Source: Streptomyces sp. ATexAB-D23 (lineage in GTDB: Bacteria; Actinomycetota; Actinomycetes; Streptomycetales; Streptomycetaceae). Taken from it: DNA of 64,000 bases. Position 1 is the first letter of the stretch. Every line of letters starts with the position of its first letter. Of this stretch, positions 1 through 8,131 are shown piece by piece. Made by a program: the position numbers and the translations under genes. The stretch covers positions 236,353 through 300,352 of the forward strand of contig NZ_KB892068.1 in assembly GCF_000373645.1 (NCBI RefSeq). Direction: 5' to 3'. Below the pieces are notes generated by a model that ran no database searches, was not told the DNA's origin, and saw only the letters and a program-made list of their open reading frames with translations.

Positions 1-1178
1 AAGGCCAGGTTGACGGCGAGCCCGCCGAGCGCCCCGGCCGCGCCGATCAGGCCCATCGCCGCCCCGGACAGCCGCCGCCCCCGGGCCGCCGCCTCCTCGC
101 CGCGCAGCCCCCGGGCGAGGGCCTGGGCGTGGAAGACGCCGGGGATCATCTTGTACGTCGAGCCGTTGCCGAGCCCGGACAGCGCGAACAGGGCGGTGAA
201 GCCGACGAGGAACACGGGCAGTGACGCGGTGCGGGACGCGTATACGACGACGCAGGTCGCGGCGGCCATCGCGGCGAAGTTGACGAGGGTGATGCGGGCG
301 CCGCCGTACCGGTCGGCCAGCCGGCCGCCGACGGGCCGGACCAGCGAGCCGAGCAGCGGGCCGATGAAGGTGAGCGAGGCGGCCTGGAGAGGGGTGCGGC
401 CGAACCCGGTCTGGAGGACGAGCCCGAACGCGAAGCTGTAGCCGATGAACGAGCCGAACGTGCCGATGTAGAGCACCGCCATGATCCAGGTGTGCGGGTC
501 GCGCACCGCGTCCTTCGCGGCCCCGGTGTCGTTCCGTACGGGCGCCAGGTTGTCCATGAAGAGCGCGGCGCACACCGCGGCCAGCAGGATCAGCGGGATG
601 TACGCGCCGAGCACGATCCGCGGGTGCGCGGCCCCCGCCGTGCCGATCACCAGGAGCCCGGCCAGCTGCACCACGGGCACGCCGATGTTGCCGCCGCCCG
701 CGTTGAGGCCGAGCGCCCAGCCCTTGTGGCGCAGCGGGAAGAAGGCGTTGATGTTGGTCATCGAGGAGGCGAAGTTGCCGCCGCCGATCCCGGTGAGCGC
801 GGCCACCGTGAGGAAGGTGGCGTACGAGGTCCCCGGCTTCATCACCACGAGGGCGGCGACCGTCGGCACGAGCAGGGTGAGCGCGCTGAACACCGTCCAG
901 TTCCGGCCACCGAACCGGGCCACCGCGAAGGTGTACGGCACCCGGACGAGGGCCCCGACCAGCGTCGCGGTGGAGATCAGGAAGAACTTGCCGGCCGGGT
1001 CGACCCCGTACTCCGGTCCCATGAACAGGACCATCACGGACCACAGGGTCCAGACGGAGAAGCCGATGTGCTCGGACAGGACGGAGAACCAGAGGTTGCG
1101 GCGGGCGATCCGCTCGCCCCTGGTCCGCCAGAAGGTCTCGTCCTCCGGGTCCCACTGCTCGATCCAACGGCCGGCCAT
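1..1178 (-). CDS. narK: Nitrate/nitrite transporter, MFS NarK type (3' end outside window)
   Basis: Integral membrane MFS transporter of the nitrate/nitrite porter group, moving nitrate and/or nitrite across the cytoplasmic membrane. The reading frame starts at an ATG preceded by GGAGG eight bases upstream, opens with MAGRWIEQWDPEDETFW and runs off the left edge after about 392 codons, so roughly the last 60-90 residues are missing. Alternating hydrophobic segments are clear. Glycine-rich signatures GIGGGNFASSM and ALGLNAGGGNIGV match the two nitrate-signature motifs of this family. No nitrate reductase genes are visible next to it, so it may be a stand-alone transporter. Import versus nitrite export cannot be decided from sequence. 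A hairpin terminator for the neighbouring operon lies just upstream of its start. Confidence 0.85.
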   Translation of the reverse strand, partial: MAGRWIEQWDPEDETFWRTRGERIARRNLWFSVLSEHIGFSVWTLWSVMVLFMGPEYGVDPAGKFFLISTATLVGALVRVPYTFAVARFGGRNWTVFSALTLLVPTVAALVVMKPGTSYATFLTVAALTGIGGGNFASSMTNINAFFPLRHKGWALGLNAGGGNIGVPVVQLAGLLVIGTAGAAHPRIVLGAYIPLILLAAVCAALFMDNLAPVRNDTGAAKDAVRDPHTWIMAVLYIGTFGSFIGYSFAFGLVLQTGFGRTPLQAASLTFIGPLLGSLVRPVGGRLADRYGGARITLVNFAAMAAATCVVVYASRTASLPVFLVGFTALFALSGLGNGSTYKMIPGVFHAQALARGLRGEEAAARGRRLSGAAMGLIGAAGALGGLAVNLA

Positions 1179-1273
1179 CACGCGCCTCCACGGGGGGCTC
1201 GGGGGTGTTGTCCCGAACCTAGGGAGCGCGCGTTTCGGCGCGGTGCCGCGAGGTGACCTGTGGGCAACCTTGC

Positions 1274-1303
1274 TCTCACCGGGCCGGGGCCGGCCCGGTG
1301 AGA
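1274..1303 (-). terminator. Hairpin terminator of the mat-type operon
   Basis: Twelve-base arms (TCTCACCGGGCC / GGCCCGGTGAGA) pair perfectly around a six-base loop, seven bases past the stop codon of the acyltransferase. There is no long T-run, which is usual for high-GC actinobacteria. Confidence 0.7.
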
Positions 1304-1309
1304 CGGGGG

Positions 1310-2650
1310 TCAGTGCCGGGCGCGGGGTTTGCCGGTCCCGTTGGGCCAGAGCCTCGGGCGGCGCTTGGCCGCGACGTCCTCGACCCAGCCGACGGAGACG
1401 ATCATCAGCCCTATCAGCGGCCAGATGAGGATGAGGGCCAGCGTGTTGTACGAGGCGTCGATGTAGGTGCCGAGGTGGTCGCCGACCCAGGGCACCTCCC
1501 ACAGCTGGTCGATGATCGGGAAGGTGGCCATCAGCAGCAGGTTGTGCCAGAGGTAGATCGTCACCGCCCGGTTGTTGGCGAGCGTGACCAGACTGTCCCA
1601 GCCGGCCAGCCGCCCCGGCAGCTCCCGCCAGGAGGGCGCGTACTGGAGCAGGATCACGCAGAAGCCCAGCGACCAGGCGGACTGGGCGAGCGGGATCTCG
1701 TCCAGGTTCCAGCCCTCCTCGGTGAGGTGGCCGGAGGCCCACCACAGCGCGAAGGCCATGAGGATCGCGGCCAGCGACACCGAGAGGTAGCGCGGAACGG
1801 TCTTCAGCAGCCCGTCGTTGTGCGCGAAGCCGAGGATCCAGCAGGAGCCGAACACCGCGAAGTCGACCAGCCCCTCACCGGCCGTGCCCGGCACGGTGAC
1901 CAGGCCGGTGCCGATGACGGCGGTGAGCCCGACCGGGGCGAGCATCGTCACCCAGGGCAGCTTCCGGAAGGCCTTCAGCAGCAGCGGGGAGGCCAGGACG
2001 AACCACAGGTAGGCGCGGATGTACCAGAGCGGCCCGAGGGCCTGTTCGGCCCAGGAGGACTCCAGGAGGCCGCTCTCGGAGCCGTTCTCCCAGGGGAAGG
2101 GCGGCGTGCCGATCGGGAGGACGTAGCAGGCCAGCTTGAGGAACCACCAGATGCCCTCCTCCCGCACCGGCTTCCAGCCCAGCAGGAAGACCACCGGTAC
2201 GACGACCGCGGCGAACGCCCACATCGGCGGCAGCAGCCTGCGCACCCGGCTGCGGATGACGCTCCACGCGGGCCGTGAAAGCGACCGGGCCATCAGCGAT
2301 CCGGCCAGGGCGAACATGACGCCCATGGACGGGAAGACGACGGTCAGCCACGCCCAGCCGAAGAGGTGGAAGACCACGACACGGACCAGCGCGACGGCCC
2401 GCAGCAGGTCGAGATAGCGGTCCCGGCCGCCCTTGGCGGGCGCCGGGGCGGGCGCCTGCTCGGGGGCGGGCGCGAGCGTCGCCGCGGGCGCCGGCTCCCG
2501 GACCCAGGGCTCGGGCGGCTCCGCCCACGGCGCCGGACCGCCGGCCGGGCGCGCCCGGTGCCGCGGCGGCGGCTGCACCGGGAACGGCACGGTGTGCGGC
2601 TCCCCGTACGGCTGCTGCGGGTGCCCGGAGGGGTGGTTCGGGTAGGTCAT
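1310..2650 (-). CDS. Acyltransferase 3 family integral membrane protein
   Basis: About 446 residues. The first ~100 are a Pro/Gln/Ala-rich cytoplasmic tail beginning MTYPNHPSGHPQQPYG. The rest is an Acyltransferase_3 (OafA/WecH-like) domain that opens with RYLDLLRAVALVRVVVFH, including the family's Arg and His near the first membrane helix, followed by about ten hydrophobic segments. Such enzymes O-acylate extracytoplasmic sugars. The start ATG overlaps the stop of the upstream polymer synthase (ATGA), so the two are almost certainly translationally coupled. A longer frame reading back to 3112 exists but lies inside the synthase gene and is rejected. Inferred role: O-acetylation or O-succinylation of the polymer made by the upstream proteins. 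The acyl donor and target are unknown. Confidence 0.8.
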   Translation of the reverse strand: MTYPNHPSGHPQQPYGEPHTVPFPVQPPPRHRARPAGGPAPWAEPPEPWVREPAPAATLAPAPEQAPAPAPAKGGRDRYLDLLRAVALVRVVVFHLFGWAWLTVVFPSMGVMFALAGSLMARSLSRPAWSVIRSRVRRLLPPMWAFAAVVVPVVFLLGWKPVREEGIWWFLKLACYVLPIGTPPFPWENGSESGLLESSWAEQALGPLWYIRAYLWFVLASPLLLKAFRKLPWVTMLAPVGLTAVIGTGLVTVPGTAGEGLVDFAVFGSCWILGFAHNDGLLKTVPRYLSVSLAAILMAFALWWASGHLTEEGWNLDEIPLAQSAWSLGFCVILLQYAPSWRELPGRLAGWDSLVTLANNRAVTIYLWHNLLLMATFPIIDQLWEVPWVGDHLGTYIDASYNTLALILIWPLIGLMIVSVGWVEDVAAKRRPRLWPNGTGKPRARH

Positions 2651-4845
2651 GCGACGGGCCTCCGGTCGTTGCCGCGCCTGCTCTGGGACTGCATCGCACC
2701 GGGCGCCTCGACGACCCCCGTACGGCGCAGCTTCTGCCAGCGCAGCCGGCCTCCGGTGAGAGCGGTGATCCAGGACTGGAGCAGCACCACGTACATGAGC
2801 TGCCGGTAGAGGACCTGCTGGAGGGGCAGCGAGATCAGATGCGTCATCCGCTCCCGGTCGAGCCGGAAGGCGTACGCGGCGCAGACGAGCTGCACCCCGA
2901 GGACGCCGAGCCACGCGACGACGGTCTTCTGGGTGGGGCCGAAGACGATCCCGTAGAGCAGGAAGACGTCGATGAGGGGGGCGAGCAGCGGGGCGACGAC
3001 CATGAACAGGGCGACGAAGGGCAGTCCGACGCGTCCGAAGCGGCCCGAGGGACCCCGTTCGATGACCGCGCGGCGGTGCTTCCAGATGGCTTGCATCGTG
3101 CCGTACGACCACCGGTAGCGCTGCGACCAGAGCTGCTGGACGGTCTCCGGCGCCTCGGTCCAGGCGCGGGCGTTCTCCGCGTAGACGACGCGCCAGCCGT
3201 CCCGGTGCAGGGCCATGGTGACGTCGGTGTCCTCGGCGAGGGTGTCCTCGCTCATGCCGCCGATGCGGTCCAGCGCGTCCCGGCGGAAGGCGCCGACCGC
3301 GCCGGGGATGGTGGGCATGCAGCGCAGCAGGTCGTACATGCGGCGGTCGAGGTTGAAGCCCATCACGTACTCGATGTGCTGCCAGGCGCCGATGAGCGAG
3401 TCGCGGTTGCCGACCTTGGCGTTGCCCGCGACGGCCCCGACGCGCGGGTCGGCGAAGGGCTGCACCAGCTCACGGACGGTGGACGGCTCGAAGACCGTGT
3501 CGCCGTCCATCATGACGATGATGTCGTTGCGGGCGTGCGCGATGCCGTTGTTCAGGGCGGCGGGCTTGCCCGCGTTGCGCTGGCGCACCACCCGGACGTT
3601 CGGCAGGCGCATCCGCTGGACGATGTCCGCGGTGTCGTCCGTGGAGCCGTCGTCGATCACGATGACTTCGACCGGATAGTCACTTGCCACGAGCGAGTGC
3701 ACCGTGTTCGCGATGCACTTGCTCTCGTTGTACGCGGGCACCAGGACGGTCACCGGGCGGGTGAGCGGTTCGCCCCAGCGGAAGCCGCGTCTGCGGACCC
3801 GCCGGGCGTGCGCGAAGGACAGCAGCAGCATCAGTCCGAAGCGGGCGAAGACCAGCACGCCGATGACGGCGAGGCCGACCACCATCACATCGGTGATGTG
3901 GTCCGAGACGTCCACGGCGTAGACGAACGCCTTGCCCTTCCACAGGTCGAAGCCGGTGACCGGGGTGTGCGCGCTGGGCGCGCCGAGGGCGTCGGTGAGG
4001 TTGGCGAACGTGTAGCCCTGCTTCTGCATCTTCGGCAGGAACTTCCCCAGGGCGGTGACGGTCTGCGACCGGTCGCCCCCGGAGTCGTGCATCAGGATGA
4101 TCGCGCCCTTGCCGTGCCTGGGCGTGGCCCGCTTGATGATCGACCTGACGCCCGGCCGCTTCCAGTCCTCGCTGTCGGTGTTGTTGACGACGGTGAGGTA
4201 GCCGCGGCTGCCGACGTACTGGGTGACCGGCCAGGACTTGTTGTCCATGGCGTCGGCGTACGAGGAGTAGGGCGGCCGGAACAGCGAGGTGCGGATGCCG
4301 GCCGCGCCCGCCAGCACCAGCTGGTTCTGGGACAGCTCCCAGTCGATGCGGCTGGTGGACTGGTAGGAGAGATCGGGGTGGTTGAAGGTGTGCAGCCCGA
4401 CCTCGTGGCCCTCCTTGACCATGCGCGCGACCAGGTCCGGGTAGCGCGAGGCCATGGTGCCGGTGACGAAGAAGACACCGTGCGCGTCGTACTTCTTCAG
4501 CTCGTCCAGCACCTTCGGCGTCCACACCGGGTCCGGGCCGTCGTCGAAGGTCAGCACGATCTTGTGGTCGGGGATGCGCAGGGACTTCGCGGGCTCGGTG
4601 GTGCTCCGGGCGTCGATGACCGGCCCGCCCTCCAGCACCTCGTCGGGCACGCGGTCGGTGCCGACCGGGTGCTGGACGCGGTGGTCGGCGAGGATTTCGC
4701 TGTGTACGTAGCCACGCAGCATCAGCATGGCGAGCAGGGCAACGAGAAACAGGAGGGGCAGCATGTAGCGCATGGGAAGTCTGCGCCGGCGCGTCTGCTT
4801 CTTCCTGTGGTTGTTGCGCCTGCCCCGGGGGGCAGGGGTGGTCAT
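2647..4845 (-). CDS. matB: Bifunctional polysaccharide deacetylase / GT2 polymer synthase (MatB-like)
   Basis: A 732-residue membrane protein. It has a basic N-terminus (RKKQTRRRR), a first membrane helix near residues 25-45, and an extracellular NodB-type polysaccharide deacetylase domain (LTFDDGP near 97, HTFNHP near 150). A second helix near 315-340 leads to a cytoplasmic processive GT2 domain with VIDDGSTDD near 398, MDGDTVF near 447, AEDTD, and QRYRW near 575, and then C-terminal membrane helices. This is the architecture described for S. coelicolor/S. lividans MatB, which makes a poly-beta-1,6-GlcNAc-like adhesive polymer controlling pellet formation. Its ATG follows directly after the TAG of the upstream matA-like gene, and its stop overlaps the acyltransferase start. 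The orthology is recalled rather than searched, but the domain layout is clear. Confidence 0.88.
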   Translation of the reverse strand: MTTPAPRGRRNNHRKKQTRRRRLPMRYMLPLLFLVALLAMLMLRGYVHSEILADHRVQHPVGTDRVPDEVLEGGPVIDARSTTEPAKSLRIPDHKIVLTFDDGPDPVWTPKVLDELKKYDAHGVFFVTGTMASRYPDLVARMVKEGHEVGLHTFNHPDLSYQSTSRIDWELSQNQLVLAGAAGIRTSLFRPPYSSYADAMDNKSWPVTQYVGSRGYLTVVNNTDSEDWKRPGVRSIIKRATPRHGKGAIILMHDSGGDRSQTVTALGKFLPKMQKQGYTFANLTDALGAPSAHTPVTGFDLWKGKAFVYAVDVSDHITDVMVVGLAVIGVLVFARFGLMLLLSFAHARRVRRRGFRWGEPLTRPVTVLVPAYNESKCIANTVHSLVASDYPVEVIVIDDGSTDDTADIVQRMRLPNVRVVRQRNAGKPAALNNGIAHARNDIIVMMDGDTVFEPSTVRELVQPFADPRVGAVAGNAKVGNRDSLIGAWQHIEYVMGFNLDRRMYDLLRCMPTIPGAVGAFRRDALDRIGGMSEDTLAEDTDVTMALHRDGWRVVYAENARAWTEAPETVQQLWSQRYRWSYGTMQAIWKHRRAVIERGPSGRFGRVGLPFVALFMVVAPLLAPLIDVFLLYGIVFGPTQKTVVAWLGVLGVQLVCAAYAFRLDRERMTHLISLPLQQVLYRQLMYVVLLQSWITALTGGRLRWQKLRRTGVVEAPGAMQSQSRRGNDRRPVA

Positions 4846-5544
4846 CTAGTTGGCGCCTTCTTGTTCTTGCGCGGGCGGGTCCGGGGGCTCGGCGGTGGGA
4901 GACGTGGTGTCGGGGGCCGGCGGATCCGGATCGGCGACCGGGGTCCCGTCGTCGGCGGGCCGCCCGGAGGCCGTCGCCTCCCCGGCGGGTGTGCTGCTGC
5001 CGCTGCTCCCGGCGGTGCCCGCGTCCCCCTTCGGGGTGGCCTGCGTCGAGGCGGCGGAGCTGGTTCCGGGGGCCGGGGAACGTTCGGTGCCGGTGCCGCC
5101 CGGCAGGGCCGCGCTGCTTCCGGGGTCGGGGGCGGGCTGCGAGGCGCCGGTGCTCGCACCGGGGGTGGCTTCGGTGCTGGGGCTCGCGTCGGGCGATGCG
5201 GGCGCCTGCACCTCTTCCGTCTTCTGGTGCTCCTCCTGGCCGGAGATCGGGAGGGAGGGGGCGCTGGAGTTGCCGCCGAGCATGGCGATGACCAGGGTCA
5301 CCGCGTAACAGACGAAGACCGCGGCCAGGACCCAGCCGACCCGGCGCAGCGTCTTGCCGCGACGGCCGCTCTCGTCCACGAAGACGGGGCCGTCGGAGTC
5401 ATCCGGAGCGCTGGGTTCCGGGAGGAGCTCGGAGAGCTGCCGTCCCAGGCCGTCCAGCTGGATGGTGACTTCGTTCGGCTCGTGTGTGTGCCCTGTCCGG
5501 GCATCTTCACGCCAAGTTTCCACTGGTGTACGCACTTCCCCCAC
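4846..5544 (-). CDS. matA: Single-pass membrane protein with disordered extracellular tail (MatA-like)
   Basis: About 232 residues. An ~85-residue cytoplasmic part contains VTIQLDGLGRQLSELLPEPS and a basic patch (RRGKTLRRV). One membrane helix follows (WVLAAVFVCYAVTLVIAML, about 71-90). The rest is a long Ser/Thr/Pro/Ala/Gly-rich extracellular tail ending DPPAQEQEGAN, with no recognisable enzyme domain. It is the first gene of the three-gene operon, with its stop abutting the next ATG, and its place and topology match MatA, proposed as a partner of the MatB synthase. The function is inferred from position only. An alternative start slightly inside the frame is possible because the upstream RBS is weak. 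Confidence 0.7.
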   Translation of the reverse strand: MGEVRTPVETWREDARTGHTHEPNEVTIQLDGLGRQLSELLPEPSAPDDSDGPVFVDESGRRGKTLRRVGWVLAAVFVCYAVTLVIAMLGGNSSAPSLPISGQEEHQKTEEVQAPASPDASPSTEATPGASTGASQPAPDPGSSAALPGGTGTERSPAPGTSSAASTQATPKGDAGTAGSSGSSTPAGEATASGRPADDGTPVADPDPPAPDTTSPTAEPPDPPAQEQEGAN

Positions 5545-5819
5545 TCAGGATCGGGTGCGCACAACTGACCGGCCGTGTGTCTCAGGACCGGGCCCCCACC
5601 CTGTCCACGAGCCCATACCACGTGCACCCGGTCCATGAATGTAGCGCACGCCGAGGACAGTCCGAACCCGCTGACCGTTGTTGTTCAACATGAGAGATAC
5701 ATCTGTTTTCGAACCGTGCTGCGACCGTCTCTCCGGTGGGAGCGCGGCACAGGCACGCACGCCGGGCGCACGCCCCCTCGCGCCGGACCCGCTCGTGAGC
5801 CTGTCCGGGCGCACAACGC
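5545..5819. other. Intergenic region upstream of the mat operon
   Basis: No gene is visible. It should carry the mat promoter, reading left. A short inverted repeat TGTTG-TT-CAACA lies at 5679-5690 and could be an operator half-site pair. No convincing -35/-10 pair was found. Confidence 0.4.
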
Positions 5820-5852
5820 GAGGACCCCGCTGCCGGTGGCAACGGGGTCCTC
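5820..5852 (-). terminator. Terminator of ssrA
   Basis: Ten-base perfect arms (GAGGACCCCG / CGGGGTCCTC) with a 13-base loop, 17 bases past the tmRNA 3' end. Confidence 0.75.
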
Positions 5853-5868
5853 GTTCACATGGGAATTG

Positions 5869-6252
5869 TGGAGATGGCGGGAATCGAACCCGCGTCCAAC
5901 GGTGCGGAACCAGGGCTTCTCCGAGTGCAGTCCGCTGCGCTTTTCTCGGCCCCGGAGGTCACACGGACAAGCCTCCGACAGGCCCAGTCACTGTTTGATT
6001 TCCTTCAGAGACCCGTGACCGGACTCAGAAGTTTAGATCCCTGAATGATGCCAGGATCCGGGTCGGGATCACCCCCGGGCTGACACTCCGCAGAGTCTTC
6101 GCTAGCTGCTAATTAGGCAGCAAGGGCGAAGGCGGAGGAATCGCGCTTGGAATTGGCGATTATTGGTTGCGACATATGGTTTACGAGATCATTGCCGCTT
6201 CCTCGACTCGCTTCCCCTGCTTCGACATCCGCTGTCGAAACCGATCATCCCC
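5869..6252 (-). ncRNA. ssrA: Transfer-messenger RNA (tmRNA)
   Basis: About 384 nt. The 5' end GGGGATGATCGGTTTCGACA is the conserved tmRNA start. The 3' part carries a T-arm (GGGTTCGATTCCCGCC) and an acceptor strand CATCTCC that pairs with GGGGATG, plus discriminator A. CCA does not appear to be encoded. tmRNA rescues stalled ribosomes with SmpB, whose gene lies just upstream on the same strand. Ends were set from the acceptor-stem pairing, so they are good to a base or two. Confidence 0.95.
6113..6157 (-). other. tmRNA proteolysis-tag reading frame
   Basis: Reading from a GCC resume codon to TAA gives the tag ANSKRDSSAFALAA. It ends in the hydrophobic ALAA motif recognised by Clp proteases, preceded by the basic ANxKRD element common in actinobacteria. 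Confidence 0.88.
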
Positions 6253-6374
6253 ATGTTGATTTTTCAAAGGTGGTACACACCCTCGCCGGGGTGCAGTGCC
6301 ATCGTACGTGACCAACGCGGGCCGATGCCAGCGTATTCCCGCCGGACCGGCCGGCGGCCGGTGCCGGGACCCGC

Positions 6375-6863
6375 TCAGGCGCTCCGCTGACGGCGGCGGG
6401 CCGCCGCCATGGCGCGGTTCGTCTCCCTCGTGTCCTGCTTCTCGCGCAGCGTCTGGCGCTTGTCGTACTCCTTCTTGCCCTTGGCGAGCGCGATCTCGAC
6501 CTTGACCCGGCCGTTCAGGAAGTACAGGGCGAGCGGCACGATCGTGTGCCCGGTCTCCTGCGACTTCGACTCCAGCTTGTCGATCTCGGCGCGGTGCATC
6601 AGCAGCTTGCGCTTGCGCTTGGCGGAGTGGTTGGTCCAGGTGCCCTGGACGTACTCCGGGACGTGGATGTTGTGCAGCCACGCCTCGCCGCCGTCGATCT
6701 GGACGAACCCGTCGACCAGGGACGCGCGGCCCATGCGCAGCGATTTGACCTCGGTGCCCATGAGCACGAGGCCGCACTCGTAGGTGTCGAGGATGGTGTA
6801 GTCGTGGCGCGCCTTCTTGTTCTGCGCGATGAGCTTGCGCCCGGTGTCCTTTTCCTTAGCCAT
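6375..6863 (-). CDS. smpB: SsrA-binding protein SmpB
   Basis: A 162-residue protein of normal family length that binds tmRNA and brings it to stalled ribosomes. Visible family sequence includes KKARHDYTILDTYECGLVL, the oligonucleotide-binding core with GTEVKSLR and WLHNIHV, and the conserved GKKEYDKR followed by a basic C-terminal tail (RRRQRSA) that enters the decoding site. It begins MAKEKDTGRK at an ATG and ends about 120 bases before the tmRNA 5' end. It follows the processing protease by 18 bases, so it is probably co-transcribed with ftsEX and the protease. Confidence 0.97.
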   Translation of the reverse strand: MAKEKDTGRKLIAQNKKARHDYTILDTYECGLVLMGTEVKSLRMGRASLVDGFVQIDGGEAWLHNIHVPEYVQGTWTNHSAKRKRKLLMHRAEIDKLESKSQETGHTIVPLALYFLNGRVKVEIALAKGKKEYDKRQTLREKQDTRETNRAMAAARRRQRSA

Positions 6864-6881
6864 AGTGCGGCCATTTTCGCA

Positions 6882-8063
6882 CTACGACCCACCCCCGAGG
6901 CCACTCAATACCGTCTCGGCCCGCTCCTGGGCCCGCGAGCTGACCGCGAGGTCCGGTGTGATGCCCTTCCCGTCGACCCCGCGCCCGGCCGGTGTGCGGT
7001 AGTGGCCCACGGTCAGCTCGGCCACCGAACCGCCCGCCAGCTCGCTCGGCATCTGGACGGAACCCTTGCCGAAGGTGCGCGAGCCGACCGTGACGGCGCG
7101 GCCCCGGTCCTGGAGGGCGCCCGTCACCAGCTCGGCCGCGCTCATGGTGCCGCCGTCGACGAGGACGACGACCGGGCGCTCGGTGTCCCCGCCCGCCCCC
7201 GCGTACAGGGCGTGCTGCTCACCGTGCACGTCGTACGTGGCGACCAGGCCGCCGTCCAGGAAGGCGGAGGCCGCGGTGACCGCCTCCTTGACGAGCCCGC
7301 CCGGGTTGCCGCGCAGGTCCAGCAGCACCCCGGCGCCCGCCGGCGCCTGCCGGACCGCGTCGCGCACCGCCGTACCCGAGCCCTTGGTGAACGAGCCGAC
7401 CTCGATCAGCACCGCCCCGGCGGAACCGGAACCCCCGATCCGCCGCACGGTCACCGCCTCGACGGCGAGACGGGCCCGGCGCAGCGTCTCGGTCCTGCTG
7501 ACGGTCCCGCGCCGGACGCCCAGGCTGACCGTGCTCCCCACCTCGGCCGATGTGGCGTCGCCGCGCAGCAGGGCCACCACGTCGGAGACCGGCAGGCGGT
7601 CGACGCGGCGGCCGTCGATGGTGCGGAGCAGGTCGCCCGCGCGGATGCCCGCCCGGTCGGCCGGGCTGCCCGGCTGGACGCGGGAGACGGAGACCTGCCC
7701 GTCCGCCGAGCGCCTGGCGGCGAGCCCGACCCCGGTGTACGTGCCGTCGAGGGCCTGCTCGAACTCCTGGTACTCCCGCTCGTCGTAGACGGCGCCCCAG
7801 CGGTCGCCGCTGCGGCTGACGACCTCCTCGGCCGCCTCCGTACCGGACTTGCCGTCGGCGACCGCCTCCGCGGCGGCCTCGGCCACCGCGTCGCGGTCGG
7901 CGGTGGCGGCCACGGAGCGGACGTGCACCGGGGGTTGCGGTTTCTCCCCGTAGGGCAGCGCACCGGTCGCGGCTCCGGCGGCGAGGACGCTCGCGAAGAC
8001 CAACGTCAGGGCCGCCCCGCGGCGCAGACCGCGGGGCCCGACGCGACACTCGGGGTCCGACAT
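6882..8063 (-). CDS. Carboxy-terminal processing protease (S41 family)
   Basis: A 393-residue secreted or membrane-anchored serine protease. An N-terminal signal or anchor helix spans about 16-35 (ALTLVFASVLAAGAATGAL). A helical segment follows, then a PDZ domain at about 108-190 (GVGLAARR...VQPGSPADRAGIRAGDLL) and the S41 catalytic domain. The Ser/Lys dyad is visible as Ser308 in GGTMSAAELV and Lys333 in FGKGSVQ. Family members cleave C-termini of extracytoplasmic proteins, often in wall-enzyme turnover, which fits the adjoining ftsEX genes. It lies 68 bases after ftsX and 18 before smpB. The substrate is unknown. Confidence 0.93.
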   Translation of the reverse strand: MSDPECRVGPRGLRRGAALTLVFASVLAAGAATGALPYGEKPQPPVHVRSVAATADRDAVAEAAAEAVADGKSGTEAAEEVVSRSGDRWGAVYDEREYQEFEQALDGTYTGVGLAARRSADGQVSVSRVQPGSPADRAGIRAGDLLRTIDGRRVDRLPVSDVVALLRGDATSAEVGSTVSLGVRRGTVSRTETLRRARLAVEAVTVRRIGGSGSAGAVLIEVGSFTKGSGTAVRDAVRQAPAGAGVLLDLRGNPGGLVKEAVTAASAFLDGGLVATYDVHGEQHALYAGAGGDTERPVVVLVDGGTMSAAELVTGALQDRGRAVTVGSRTFGKGSVQMPSELAGGSVAELTVGHYRTPAGRGVDGKGITPDLAVSSRAQERAETVLSGLGGGS

Positions 8064-8131
8064 GGCGCCGATTCTAGGACAACGTCCAGGGGGCGCATGG
8101 TGCGTTGGCCACGCGCCTCACGGGGCGCACA

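Noticed and set aside
1310..3112. 600-residue form of the acyltransferase
   Set aside because: The extra N-terminal 150 residues lie inside the GT2 synthase gene; the ATGA-coupled start gives a normal protein.
2839..5568. 909-codon plus frame antisense to the mat operon
   Set aside because: Shadow of the GT2/deacetylase and MatA-like genes, with shadow-type composition.
5859..6044. Short plus frame MAGIEPASN... over the tmRNA 3' end
   Set aside because: It is antisense to the tmRNA T-arm, a classic false protein call in tRNA and tmRNA genes.
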